Positions 1 to 11,060 of a DNA stretch of 64,000 nucleotides are shown piece after piece. The position numbers were made by a program, and so were the translations under genes. The notes under the pieces are model-generated. The model searched no databases. It saw nothing but the letters and a program-made list of their open reading frames with translations, and was not told the DNA's origin. Source of the stretch: Fischerella sp. JS2 (GTDB lineage: Bacteria; Cyanobacteriota; Cyanobacteriia; Cyanobacteriales; Nostocaceae); NCBI RefSeq assembly GCF_032393985.1, contig NZ_CP135918.1:5953724-6017723 (forward strand), read 5' to 3'. The stretch's first letter is position 1. Each line of letters starts with the position of its first letter.

Positions 1-240
1 AACTATATTTTTAATTCCCAACTTGCCAATTATGGAATCTTGCTGCTTGACGAGAATATCTACCGCAGTACCAATCAACCACGGTGGTGCTAAGTCTAAA
101 ATTGTATTAATGATTGAAAAGGATGTTGCTTGCCAAATTTGTTGGTGATACCGTCTTGCATAATTGAGCAAGCGTTGTAAAGGATAAGTTGAATTTTTAG
201 GCTTGTTAGCTAATCTCAGAAATTTTGTTGTTATTGTCAT
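1..240 (-). CDS. ABC transporter ATP-binding/permease protein, N-terminal part (runs off left edge)
   Basis: Only the first 80 codons are visible, starting at the ATG at 240. The peptide begins MTITTKFLRLANKPKN and contains a segment ending LDLAPPWLIGTAVDILV. That segment is typical of the first transmembrane helix of cyanobacterial HlyB/MsbA-like half transporters, in which a membrane domain is fused to an ATPase. No ATPase motif can be seen because the gene continues outside the window, so the family call rests on the N-terminal pattern only. It lies on the same strand as the MFS transporter and TonB receptor, about 200 bp downstream of them, and may belong to the same siderophore-type transport group. 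Substrate unknown. Confidence 0.6.
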   Translation of the reverse strand, partial: MTITTKFLRLANKPKNSTYPLQRLLNYARRYHQQIWQATSFSIINTILDLAPPWLIGTAVDILVKQQDSIIGKLGIKNIV

Positions 241-441
241 GATTGTTTGTTATGTATTGTGAGGTAATTGATGCAATATTTAGAACGAGAGTACCGCACC
301 AAAGCCTTTGGACGGTGTGTTATGCCTCTGGCTAACGCACCCTACGTATATTTCAAAAATCAAATATGAGTCCTATATTTGCAATAAATAAGGCATTTTA
401 TTAGCCTAGTTTAAAGACTATGGCTGTTATAAAAAACGACT

Positions 442-1758
442 TTAAACTCTTGGTTGCCTTGTGAAGTTAAAGACTTTGGAAATCATTAAAACGCTAATTA
501 TCGCGATCGCCAAACTGATCGCAAAGACTCCCCGATAACCAGTTGCTTGGGCAAGAACACCACTGAGCGCAGCTCCAGCAATACTACCAAAGACACCGAC
601 TGATGTTTGGATAGTATAATCAGTACCGGGCGATTCTGAGGTGGCTTTATCCATCATCATGGTGAATGTAGTTGTGCCAATCATTCCACCAGTAAACTCT
701 GTGCAGATTACCACAAGATAAAGAGCAAATAAACTAGTCATGCCAAATGCAGGAAGTAGATAAGCAGCCATACTCATTGCCCACAGTAAACTAAATATAG
801 TTAGCGATCGCTTTCGTCCCCAAGGGGCAATCAAAAAACCTGCGGTAATCCCGCCAAGTATCGCAGCAACAGTATTTACAATTCCCATCAGCCAACCAAT
901 ATCTGCTAGGGAAAGTCCAATATCTACTAGCAGAGGACGAAACATAGTAGCTGCCATACTGCTGCTTGCTGAATACAACAGTAACAGTAGCAACCAGTTT
1001 CCTATACCTGGGCTAGTGCAAAAGTTGATGAATGTCTTCAAGTAAGAAATAGGGAGTAGAAAGTTGGTACCACGGTTGGTAATAGACTTTGTAGCAGATG
1101 TAGATGAAGTAGATACCAGATCTATGAGATTCGTGTATCGCTCATTTGTGACACTATCTAATGCAACCTGTTTGTTCTTTACCTGCTCTTGATGCCAAAA
1201 AAGTGGTATCAGTGCGACAAACATCATCACTGCCAAAATTTGTAGACTGGCAGTCCACCCCCAATAATTCAACAAAATTAGCATTCCTCCTCCACCGATA
1301 GCTGCACCAAGAGATCCACCTGCACTTTGCACTGCATTCCCCAAACCTCGTTCCTGAGGCTCTAGTAACCCCACAGCAAGGGCATCGGTAGCAATATCTT
1401 GACTGGCACTAGATAGACATATGATTGTCATACAGACCAGCAATGCATTAAAGTTGCGTTCAACATCCAGCCAAGCACTAACGGCTGTGATACAAGCAAT
1501 CAGCAGTTGAAAACAAATAATCCAGAAGCGATAGTGTCCCCAGCGCGTAAATCCATAGCGGTCAATCAAGGGCGACCAAAGAAATTTCAACGTGATGGGA
1601 AGAGAAAGCAATGGCAGTAAACTAATCGCTTCCAGAGAAAGCCCCTTTTGACGCATGAACACAGGTAGAGCCTGGTACAAAAACCAAAATGGCATGAACT
1701 GTGATAGATACAAACTACCGAGCAACACAAGTTTGTTTAGACTTTTAATGCTAATCAC
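442..1758 (-). CDS. MFS transporter, siderophore-transporter (RhtX/FptX-like) type
   Basis: About 438 residues with roughly 12 hydrophobic segments. The N-terminus, LVLLGSLYLSQFMPFWFLYQALPVFMRQKGL, is followed by LPITLKFLWSPLIDRYG, and the protein matches the AmpG/RhtX-like MFS pattern of inner-membrane permeases that move siderophores or peptidoglycan fragments. The frame is open back to 1839, but that part overlaps the 3' end of the receptor gene and does not look like protein. I prefer the GTG at 1758, just before ISIKSLNKLVLL. The gene lies directly downstream of the TonB-dependent receptor on the same strand, so a role in siderophore import or export is the natural inference. The frame is intact although the receptor is broken. 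Direction of transport and substrate cannot be read from sequence. Confidence 0.75.
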   Translation of the reverse strand: MISIKSLNKLVLLGSLYLSQFMPFWFLYQALPVFMRQKGLSLEAISLLPLLSLPITLKFLWSPLIDRYGFTRWGHYRFWIICFQLLIACITAVSAWLDVERNFNALLVCMTIICLSSASQDIATDALAVGLLEPQERGLGNAVQSAGGSLGAAIGGGGMLILLNYWGWTASLQILAVMMFVALIPLFWHQEQVKNKQVALDSVTNERYTNLIDLVSTSSTSATKSITNRGTNFLLPISYLKTFINFCTSPGIGNWLLLLLLYSASSSMAATMFRPLLVDIGLSLADIGWLMGIVNTVAAILGGITAGFLIAPWGRKRSLTIFSLLWAMSMAAYLLPAFGMTSLFALYLVVICTEFTGGMIGTTTFTMMMDKATSESPGTDYTIQTSVGVFGSIAGAALSGVLAQATGYRGVFAISLAIAIISVLMISKVFNFTRQPRV

Positions 1759-1813
1759 AACAGACAAAGTCCTGTAATGTTGAGTGCAACTTTTTGTTGG
1801 GGGAAAGTTCTGG

Positions 1814-4648
1814 CTAAAACTGCACTGAAATTGAACCAATCACAGTAAAAGGCTCCCCTGGATAAATACCGCTGATTTTGCTGAAAGGCACACCAGTGAT
1901 GTGATTGACATCAAAAATATTCTTCAAGTTGAGAGCAAACCGCCAATTGTCTCGACGGTAAAAGATAGCTGCATTGGTGAGAAAGTAACTGTCTAGGTTA
2001 AAAGTGTTTTGCAAATCTCCTTTACGTTCGCCGACAAAATTAAATCCCACCCCAAAGCCTAAACCTTGCAAACTACCACTTTGTAACTCATAGGTCGTCC
2101 ACAAACTAGCGCTATTTCTGGGAACACCTGTAAGTGTATTGCCAACAATAGATTGATCGGTGTCATCTGTAACTTCAGCATCTGTGTATGCATAGGAGGC
2201 AATAATATTCCATCCTGGTAAAATTTGCCCGCTAATATCGAATTCAAATCCTCTACTTCGCTGTTCGCCTGTTGCCACTGAAAAACCTAACCCAGGAAAA
2301 TTCGGGTCTTCTGTAGCAACATTCGTTTTGGTAATGTCAAAATATGCCAAGCTGGCAAAAATTCTACCTTCTAGTAATTCAGTTTTAATTCCGATTTCAT
2401 AACCTCTACCTCGTTCCGGTTCGAGTAGCCCCCCATCAACACTGAAATTATCAACGTTAGGATTAAATGATTGGGAATAGCTAGCGTAAAGGGAAACTTC
2501 TTTAATCGGTTGATAAACAATTCCAATGCGCGGAGTCAAAGCATCATTGAATTGACTGGTGTCATCACCAGAATTAAAAAATGCTGGCTCATTTTGTACT
2601 TTTTGATTTACGGTTTCATAGCGCAAACCCGCTAGTAATTTGAAATTGTCGAAAAAGGCAATCTCATCTTGGAAATAAATGCCAAACCTATTTGTTGTAG
2701 ATTTACTATCGAAGAGTAAATCGTTTAGATCGGGTCTTGGAGAACTGTCGTAAACCGGATCGAAGACATTAATTGACACTGGGTTAGAGAAATTCGCTCT
2801 CGCATAACTAGTAGAGTTGTTTCGGTTTAAATCAACACCAAACAACAGAGTATGCTTCACCGAACCTGTAGTAAATTTACCAACTACATTTGTTTGTAGG
2901 GAATAGTCATCCGAATTAAAATCATCATAAGCGTAGACACGAGTGAGATCGCCAGTAGCCTCATCAAAGGCAATTGGAATCGTCAATCTCTCGCTAAAAA
3001 CACTACTTGTTGCATATCGAAATGCATTGCGTATTGTCCAGTTATCGTTAAAACGATGTTCTAAACTATATCCGGTATTGACGAAATTACGTTCAATATA
3101 ATCGTCTGGTTCATTGAGAACGCGATCGCGAGGCAGATCGATTACTTCGTCGCCAACGGCAACTAAACCAGTATCTTGTGGTCGTCTGCGGTATGAATAC
3201 TGCAAATCAACGGTTAGATTTGTGCGATCGCTGAACTTCCAAGTTAAAGCAGGTGCAAGAAAGAATTGCTCGAAATTCTGGTCAAAATCTCGAAAACCAT
3301 CACTATTTAGATACGCCAGATTCAGCCGATAAAACTCTTTTCCATTTGGACTCAACGGCCCAGAAATATCAATCCGGGGTCGAATCAAATTATAGTTGCC
3401 AAACTGTAACTCAGCCTCATAAAAAGGTTCTGACAACGGCTTTTTGGTAACAACATTGATTATCCCACCCGGCTGAATTTCTCCATACAGAACTGAAGCC
3501 GGGCCTTTGAGAACTTCAATACGCTCTATATTTGCTGTTTCTGGAACCTCTTGATAATTGTATTGCCTGAAGCCATCAATCAAGACAGGAGCATTATCAA
3601 AACCCCGGATAGTGTATCTTGCTTCCGAGCCAGTATCAAAACCGCCAGAAATAACATTGCTGACGTTGTTTAATGCCTCATCTCAACGAATCACTTGTTG
3701 ATCCTCAATCACCTTTTTAGGCACAACTTGAACTGATTGAGGAATATCGAAGATGCGAGTATCGGTTCTAGTACCAGTGGTAGCGTTGGGTGCGTTATAT
3801 CCATCTTCCTCGCCCGTCACCACTAGTTCAATTGGCTGATCTGTCTCAGCGGCTGGTTGTTCTGGTTGAGTTTCACCCTCTAGCGGTGGTGTTTCACCTT
3901 CTGATGGTTCTTGAGACGGAGGCGTTTGTGCTGTTTCTGGCTCTTGTTGTGGCTGTGCTTCAGGTGTTTGTGCTGTTCCTGGTTCCTGTGGAGAAGCAGT
4001 AGAAGCTGGTGCTGTTACAAAGCCAAAAATTAAACCCTCGTCACTGTCAAATAATTCGACTTGTGGCAAACCCACCTCACCTATTACCACCACCCGGATA
4101 GTATTCGCATCTTGGTTACTAACCGTGATTTCAGTAATTCCTGCAACTGGATTTTCCTGACGGAATGCATCACCCTTAGCTAACCTTAGTTGAGCATTGG
4201 GAATGTCAGCAATATATGTATTACCTTCGCTTTTCGGCGATACTTGTAACTTATCTCCTGAAGAAGTTTCTAAAGTTATCTCTACACCTTTATCAGTAGG
4301 ATTAACCCGGACACCAGTTATTTGTATAACTTCTGATGAACCTGCTTGACTAAGTGTAGACGGCTGCACCAACATTTGGGCATTGGTCAGAGGTTGGATT
4401 ATCTCACTCAGTTGCCGAATTTTTCTAATCGGTTCTACAGCCTGGTTTTTAGAAAGTAGCGGTAATGCTTGATTGGAACTCTCACCAGTTTCAGTATGTG
4501 AAAAAGAGGATTTTACATCTTTATCTTTATCTGTTATCTGCTCTCCTTGGGCAGGAGTTGCAATTAACATGACAACTGAGACTGTGAACAAAAAGCTGTG
4601 AACGAATTGCTCTGGTTTCATTTCTTTCCTCATACTCCATCGCATCAT
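1814..4648 (-). pseudogene. TonB-dependent siderophore receptor with AMIN domain, broken by in-frame TGA
   Basis: Outer-membrane ferric-siderophore receptor of cyanobacterial type, about 944 residues if the stop is ignored. Order: signal peptide (residues 12-35), AMIN domain (about 100-210, periplasmic), a Pro/Glu/Gln-rich linker (215-270), a TonB box-like IELVVTG, the plug (RIFDIPQSVQVVPKKVIEDQQ, later VLKGPASVLYGEIQPGG) and a C-terminal beta barrel ending in IGSISVQF. A TGA at 3683-3685 (codon 322) sits inside the plug between QQVIR and DEALNNVSNVISGG. Both halves are in the same frame and fit together without loss, so this is one nonsense substitution, not a frameshift. It could be a true pseudogene or a base-call error. 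The first half alone would be secreted without a barrel. It is followed by the MFS transporter. Confidence 0.85.
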
Positions 4649-5848
4649 TCGCGTTTGGTTAATGACACGACTTCAAATAATTGAAATTTATTAGCGTTAA
4701 CTTTGCAAGTTAAATAATTTTATTGCAAATAAGTTTTATAAACAAGCCAGATTTATTGAGAATACTTATTTATTTTCTGTCATAAGTTCATTGACAAGTA
4801 AGTATTTCAGTATTAATGTCTACAAAATAAGTTATTTTTAATACTTAAATAAATTAAAGTTAGTAAAAGATCCTTTAAATCAGTACTTTAAGAGTTTTGT
4901 ACTTAAATTTTTTGAACACTTTGCTTTTCTATTATGTCAGTCAAAGCAAATATTATAAAACGGTTATATTTTAGACACCAAATTTTATACTATAAGTAAA
5001 AAAATACACTAGAAATAATCTTATATTGATTTTTTATAAATACTCTATTGCTAAATACAACTATTTCCTATTAAAGTTAGGTGAAGGTTAATTGAAAATA
5101 ACTTGCAATATAAGTGTATAAATTTGTCTTTCTAAGCTTGTAATTGCTTGGTATCAGGCAATACTAAGACTTCTTTCAATTGAGGCATTAACAAATCATT
5201 GATACCTTATGAAGAGTCGAATGTATCACAGGCAGCCGCTATCGAAAGTTTATAGAGTGTCTTCCCAGAGTGTATCTTAAAGCTTGAGCCGTAATATGTG
5301 TCAACAAACAGAGAGCGCTCATAAAAAATCCCATAACTGTTCTTCTATCAAAACGCCAGTTGGGAATCAAGATGAAGCTAGAAACTCATCAGGATATATT
5401 GCTGATTCAAATCTGCAATGCAGTCAAGTTGACGATCGCCTATTAGATCGTAGAGTTTTGAGCGATCACAGCCACATCAAAATCAGAGAGTGCAACTATG
5501 TTATGTAAGTATAGAACTGCGAGGAAGAAGCTGGATTTGTTGAACGATGCGATCGCCAGAGCCTAAACTTGTAGTTCGCTTCTAGCTTTCGGTATTTGCA
5601 TAGTCAGCATTGGCTGAAAATAAATATTGGAACTATAGCCGTAGTCACATAGGTTAGGACATTTTGAAAGCGTGAATGTTAGGAATAGTAATACTTTTAC
5701 CTCCTGCCTCCTGCCTCCTGCTATAACTTCAGCAACTGGGTGAAGAATTCACTAATTTAAATAAATCGAAAGCGTGAAGAAAGCATTTTCACTGACAAGC
5801 AGTTGAAAGCAGCATTTCTCAAGCGTCTTTTGATTCTAAAGCTATAAA
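4649..5848. other. 1.2-kb intergenic region between divergent receptor and PKS genes
   Basis: No convincing gene. 4680-5150 is very AT-rich and should hold the promoters for the receptor (leftward) and possibly the PKS operon (rightward). I found no clear Fur box. At 5699-5722 there are three tandem CTCCTGC heptamers, a short tandem repeat type common in filamentous cyanobacteria. A 74-codon open frame at 5284-5508 has no recognisable protein character and is not called. Confidence 0.6.
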
Positions 5849-8800
5849 ATGATGTTTGAGAAAAGTGTACAATTCATTCAAGGTTGGTTAGTTTCGCAGC
5901 TGGCATCTCTACTGGAAACTACTCCCCAAAATATCGACCTTGAGAGTCGCTTTAGTGACTATGGACTTGATTCAGTTAGAGCAACTAATCTGATTGAAAA
6001 CTTAGCTACTAAGTTAGGGTGTCAGTTATCTCCTACTCTCATCTGGGAGTACCCCAATATTAGAACCTTGGCTAATTATCTTGCAGGAACTCCAAATCGC
6101 CAGCTAGTTAGCAATAACAATACCCGCAAATCTCAGAAATTAGCCACTGAACCAATTGCAATTATTGGTATTGCCTGCCGCTTTCCCCGCGTTCAAAACA
6201 CCGCCGCCTTTTGGCAATTGCTCAAAGATGAAGTAGATACCATCAGCAAGGTGCCTGCCGACCGTTGGCGCAAAGATGGTTTCTCCAATGACGAGAGTAC
6301 CCGTTGGGGTGGCTTTCTAGACGAAATCGACAAATTCGATCCCGATTTCTTTGGCATTTCTCCAAGAGAAGCTATTCAGATCGATCCTCAACAGCGTTTG
6401 ATGTTGAAACTATCTTGGGAAGCATTAGCAGATGCGGGCCTGCCAGTTGAAACCCACAGAGGAAGTCGTACCAGTGTTTTTGTAGGAGCAATGTGGGCTG
6501 ACTATGCAAATCTCATCAGACAAACAGGGTTAATTGCTCAACATACAACCACTGGTCAAGATTTAGGTATCATTGCCAATCGCATTTCTTATATTTTTGG
6601 TTTCCAAGGAGCAAGTCTAACGGTAAATACAGCTTGTTCATCCTCCTTAGTAGCTGTTCACTTAGCTTGTCAAAGTCTACGCTCAGGAGAATCTACCCTT
6701 GCACTGGGTGGGGGTGTCAACTTAACGATTGACCCTGATAGTACCGCAGTCATGTCCAAGTTTGGGGGTTTATCTGCTAAAGGTCGCTGTCAAACTTTTG
6801 ACGCTAATGCCGATGGTTACGTTAGAGGTGAAGGTGCAGGGATAGTTGTCTTAAAACCTCTTTCCTTGGCATTAACTGCGGGCGATCGCATTTATTGTGT
6901 GATTAGGGGTAGTGCAGTCAACAACGATGGTTTCAGTAATGGTTTGACTGCTCCCAATCCCAAAGCTCAAGAAGCTTTATTGCAAGATGCATACGAGCAA
7001 GCTGGTATTAACCCCAATCAGGTACATTATATTGAAGCCCACGGTACTGGGACAAAACTAGGAGATCCCATAGAAGCTAAAGCGCTGGGCGCAGTTTTGA
7101 GCAGCGATCGCCCCACAGATCGCCCGTTAAGTCTGGGTTCCGTCAAAACCAACATTGGACACCTCGAAGCCGCCGCCGGTATAGCTGGACTCATCAAAGT
7201 TGTTCTAGCCATTAAACACCGCCAAATTCCATCTAACCTTCATTTTCACCAACCCAATCCAGAAATTCCTTTTGACGAACTACATCTACAAGTACAAACC
7301 TCTTTAACTAGCTGGCCTTATCCTGAGGAGCCAGCTTTGGCAGGAGTAAGTTCCTTTGGTTTTGGCGGAACTAACTGCCATGTTGTAGTTCAAGAATTGC
7401 TCAATGTCTCATCGCCACATTCTCGTTTTCCCTTACTAGTTCCTCTAGCGGCAAATAGTGAAGAAAGACTTCAGTCTCTGTGCCAGGAATTAAAAGTTAA
7501 ATTACAAACTTCTGAATTGGGATTAAAGGAACTCATAGCTGGTCATCTACTTAATGAAAGTCACAAACTAGCTATGGTTGTTGATTCCCACATCACAGCC
7601 GCAGAATATCTAGAGAATTTTCTTCAAGGAAGAAATTGTACGGGATTGTACAAAAGTACTGAAATTCACGATCGCCCGATTGTGTTTGTGTTTTCGGGAC
7701 AAGGATCTCAATGGTTCGGCATGGGCAAGCAGTTACTAGAGAGCGAACCTGTATTTCGGGCGACTCTAGAACAGTGCGATCGCCTAATGCAGCAATATGT
7801 AGATTGGTCTTTGCTAGAAGAACTCACCGTCTGGTTTGAGGAAAAATCTCGGCTCAATGAAATTGATGTGATGTGGCCGATTCTGTTTGCCATTGAAGTT
7901 GCTTTAGCATCTTTATGGAAACACTGGGGTATTGAACCTGATGTTGTTGTCGGTCATAGTATAGGAGAAGTTGCAGCCGCTCATGTGGCTGGTATTCTCA
8001 ACTTGTCTGATGCAGTGCAGATTGTTTATCATCTCAGCCACAACGCCACCACTCAGAGCGGTTCTGGAGCAATGGCGCTTGTAGGACTTCCTTGGGAAAA
8101 AGCGAAAGCAGCCACCTTGGCTTACGAAGGCAGTGTTTACCCAGCTATTTACAACAGTCCTATTTCAACTGTAGTTTCAGGCAACCAAGCAGCACTAGAA
8201 ACATTATTAGCTCAACTGCGACGCGATAATATTTTTGGTCAGCTAGTCAAGACTAATATTGCCGTTCATACTCCACAAATGGAATCTCTGGAAGTTCCAT
8301 TGTTGGAAGTTCTTCAGGATATCAAACCTCAGCCAGCTGCTATTTTAATGATTTCAACATTGACTGGTGCGCCATTGGATGGACAGCAATTTGATGCATC
8401 TTACTGGTCAGGTTTGCTAAAAAAACCAGTACTGTTTTCTCAAGCCATAGCTTATTTGTTAGCAAAAGGCTTTAATACTTTTTTAGAGGTAACTCCGCAT
8501 CCGATTCTAGCGCCAGCAATTAAACAAACCTTGCAACATTACAGTCAAGAAGGCACGGTGCTGGAGTCTTTACGCAGGTCAAAAGACGACCGACACGTAA
8601 TATTACAGTCTCTAGGCCAGTTATATACTCTAGGAAAATCTATTCGTTGGCATAATGTTTACAATCAACATTTTGAGACACAGATAAGAGGTTTTCACAA
8701 TTCTGTACTCACAAGCCAGCCTCAAGTTCAACTTTTTCCCCTCTCAGCTCAAACTCCAGCAGCACTTAAAGAATTAAGTAAAAAGCTATATATTCAATTA

Positions 8801-8920
8801 ACTGAACATCAGATATCTCTTAACGACCTTTGTTACAGTACCAGCCGCCGTTGGAGCCATCTTAACTACAGATTAGCTATAGGCATTGAGTCAATCGAGG
8901 AGTTAAAACGGCGTTGCTGA
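5849..8920 (+). pseudogene. PKS1, N-terminal fragment: ACP-KS-AT plus start of a second AT linker (split by IS1)
   Basis: First gene of the assembly line. An N-terminal ACP (Ser42 in DYGLDSV) is followed by a ketosynthase (about 100-525, Cys263 in NTACSSS, then EAHGTGT and KTNIGHL) and an acyltransferase (about 610-900, GQGSQW, Ser704 in GHSIGE, His in IAVHTPQME). The usual HRSRLM motif of the AT reads HLSHNA, so the arginine that normally holds the extender carboxylate is His. After this AT comes a second KS-AT-type linker (FPLSAQTPAALKEL). An IS1-family element enters at 8910, giving a false C-terminus RRC. Removing the IS and one target copy joins it in frame to 9674-11046, restoring about 1,477 residues. 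An ACP at the front suggests a starter loaded by an enzyme outside the window. It is a broken gene as it stands. Confidence 0.88.
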
Positions 8921-9665
8921 ATAAAGGTATGTTTTAGGCAGGTAAGGGAACAGAACGATATTTGAGGTAGTGCAATAACAATCGAACAGAGTATCTCAGC
9001 ATTTCCTCAGTTTTGGAATAACATAAAGTTTTACGATGAAGACGAGCCAAATAATGTCTAAGCCTTGTGTTTTCATTTTCGACTCGTGTCATGTAGGTCT
9101 TACTCACAATTTGGTCACCATCAGGAACAAAACAAGGGTAAACAGGGTATCCATCTGTGACGTAAAAATAACTCTGCCAACACTGGACAATGTTCCATAA
9201 CTGTTGGAAAGTAGTCGAACTACGATCACCTAAAACCCAAGCAAGAATACCTTGAGTAAAGTGATTTACCGCCGTCCACAACCAGATTTTATTTTTTTTG
9301 AACCAATAAATGTTTCTAATTCATCTAGTTCTCCCACCTGCGGAATTTCCTTTGAATTTGGTGTATCCGCCAATTGTGTACCCACTCGTTTAACCCAATG
9401 AATAATGGTAGTATGATGAACGTTTTTCACCCTTTCAATTCCACGAAATCCCATACCATTGACGTACATTTTTAGGCATTCTTGTTTGATTTCATCCGAG
9501 TAGCCCCTGGGTGGTTTATAGACATCAATGAATTGACGACCACAATCACAGCAAATGTGATTCTGTTTACCTCTTTTCTTTCCATTCTTACGGTTATGAC
9601 AAGATCCACAGCGTGGACATTCCATGATTAATTGACCTCAATTCATACCGCTATTATGCAACGCC
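8910..9665 (-). mobile_element. IS1-family insertion sequence, copy A, in PKS1
   Basis: 756 bp. The ends are imperfect inverted repeats, GGCGTTGCTGAATA and, from the other end, GGCGTTGCATAATA. It is flanked by the exact 8-bp duplication GTTAAAAC at 8902-8909 and 9666-9673. The length, 8-bp duplication and two overlapping transposase frames are the standard IS1-family arrangement. It differs from copy B (35818-36573) at one base I could find (A at 9010 against G at the matching site), a silent change. Confidence 0.95.
8934..9625 (-). CDS. IS1-family transposase, two frames joined by -1 frameshift (copy A)
   Basis: The upstream frame (9266-9625, 119 residues) has a zinc-finger-like start (CPRCGSCHNRKNG, then CCDCGRQF) and a helix-turn-helix region (GIERVKNVHHTTIIHWVKRVG), like InsA. 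The downstream frame (8934-9281) supplies the catalytic half, like InsB: WVLGDRSS, YFYVTDGYPVY and VENENTRLRHYLARLHRKT, which carry the DDE-type acidic residues. The frames overlap at a run of eight A, where a -1 slip gives the continuous reading GSKKNKIWLWTAVNHF. The second frame has no ATG of its own, so the active transposase is expected as a frameshift fusion, as known for IS1. Both frames are undamaged, so the element may still be active. Confidence 0.9.
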
Positions 9666-9673
9666 GTTAAAAC

Positions 9674-11046
9674 AATACCTGAATTTGTTTGCACAAGAAA
9701 ATTTAGATGAGACTAGTGACTTTATTTGGGAAAATCATCGGCGGCAAGATGCATCTGTAGTTTTTGTGTTTTCCGGTCAAGGTTCTCAATGGCCGACTAT
9801 GGGACGGGAGTTGCTTGCTGAAAGTGTGTTCCAAGCTGCCTGTCAAGAATGCGATCGCGAGTTCCGTCGCTATTTCAATTGGTCTGTATTGGAGGAGATA
9901 CAAAAACCAGAGGCTGAGTCTCGTTTAGGCGAAACGGCATATGCACAACCAGCAATTTTTACCATTCAAGTGGCTTTAGCCGCCCTATGGCGTTCTTGGG
10001 GAATTATTCCCAAAGCAGTCGTAGGTTATAGTTTGGGAGAAGTAGCCGCAGCTTATGTCGCTGATATTCTTTCTCTTGCAGATGCCGTGCAGATAGTTTT
10101 TCATCGCAGCCAACTGATGCAAGAAGCAATAGTTCGGGGGAAAACAGCCCCTCAAGAGGAACTAATCTTTGTTCTCCAAGGAATTAAACCACAAGAGCCA
10201 TCAATTCCCATCTTTTCAACAGTAACAGGAAGTGCATACAAGATTGGCGACTTTGATGCCAGCTACTGGAGTATGAATATCAAAGAGCCAGTGCTTTTTG
10301 CACAAGCAATCGGCGCGATCACCAACGAGGGTTATGACATCTTTGTTGAGATTGCACCTCATCCAGTTCTTTCTCAATCTATTATTCAGTGCGTCCCAGA
10401 GAAAAAAGCGATCGCGCTTCCCTCCCTGCGTTCTAACCGAAGCGATCGCAAAGTAATGCTGAAATCTCTCGGACAACTTTACACACTAGGACTACCAGTT
10501 AACTGGTTCCAACTCTATCCAACTCCAGGACGGTATATTCGTCCACCCTCATACCCTTGGCAAGAACAACGATACTGGTTTGAGGAAACACATCCTCTGC
10601 CCACAGTACAAGAAATCGTTCCCCAACAGCAACAAAATTCTGAACTACAACAATTGCAGCTAATTTCAAAAAGCGATCGCTTGAATTTTTTAATTGCCCA
10701 TATTCAAACAGAAGTCGCTAAAATTTTGGGTTTAAGTTCTGGACAGCTACCAGATACAAAAATCGGCTTTTTTGCAATGGGTATGGATTCTTTAATGGTT
10801 GTGCAATTAAGAGATCAATTAAAAACCAGCTTTGGACATTCTCTTTCTGCCACTGTGACTTTTAATTATCCAAATATTGAGGCTCTGGCTGGTTATTTAG
10901 CCAAAGAAATATTTTCTGTTTCAGAAGAAGCTGATAACTTTTTAATTCTCAACAATAATAATTTAGACGTAACTGCGACCATGCTAGAAAACTTTTCCGA
11001 AGCCGAAATGGAAGCATTATTACTTCAAAAATTGCAGTCTATTTAA
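9674..11046 (+). pseudogene. PKS1, C-terminal fragment: degenerate second AT and ACP
   Basis: This continues PKS1 after the IS1 element: the joined reading is IEELK-QYLNLFAQENLDE. It holds a second acyltransferase (FVFSGQGSQWPTMG) that looks dead. GHSxGE reads GYSLGE, the HRSRLM motif reads HRSQLM, and about 80 residues are missing between IVRGKTAP and QEELIFVLQGIKPQ. The gap removes the part that carries the catalytic His. Then come the usual post-AT motif (PPSYPWQEQRYWF) and an ACP (Ser in FFAMGMDSLMVVQL). The ACP is intact and could serve the module. No ketoreductase is present, so the module would leave a beta-keto group. The fragment alone has no ATG start and follows 15 bp before the O-methyltransferase. 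Confidence 0.85.
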
Positions 11047-11060
11047 AAGTAGAAAATTTT

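Noticed and set aside
1759-1839. Longer N-terminus of the MFS transporter from a TTG at 1839
   Set aside because: It overlaps the receptor's 3' end and has no conserved character; the GTG at 1758 fits the first membrane helix.
4650-5150. Fur box upstream of the siderophore receptor
   Set aside because: Several AT-rich half-matches (for example GAGAATACTTATTTATTTTC), but none close enough to a Fur consensus to call.
5284-5508. 74-codon open frame upstream of PKS1
   Set aside because: No ribosome site, no protein-like pattern, Ser/Asn/Gln-rich by chance; lies in non-coding DNA.
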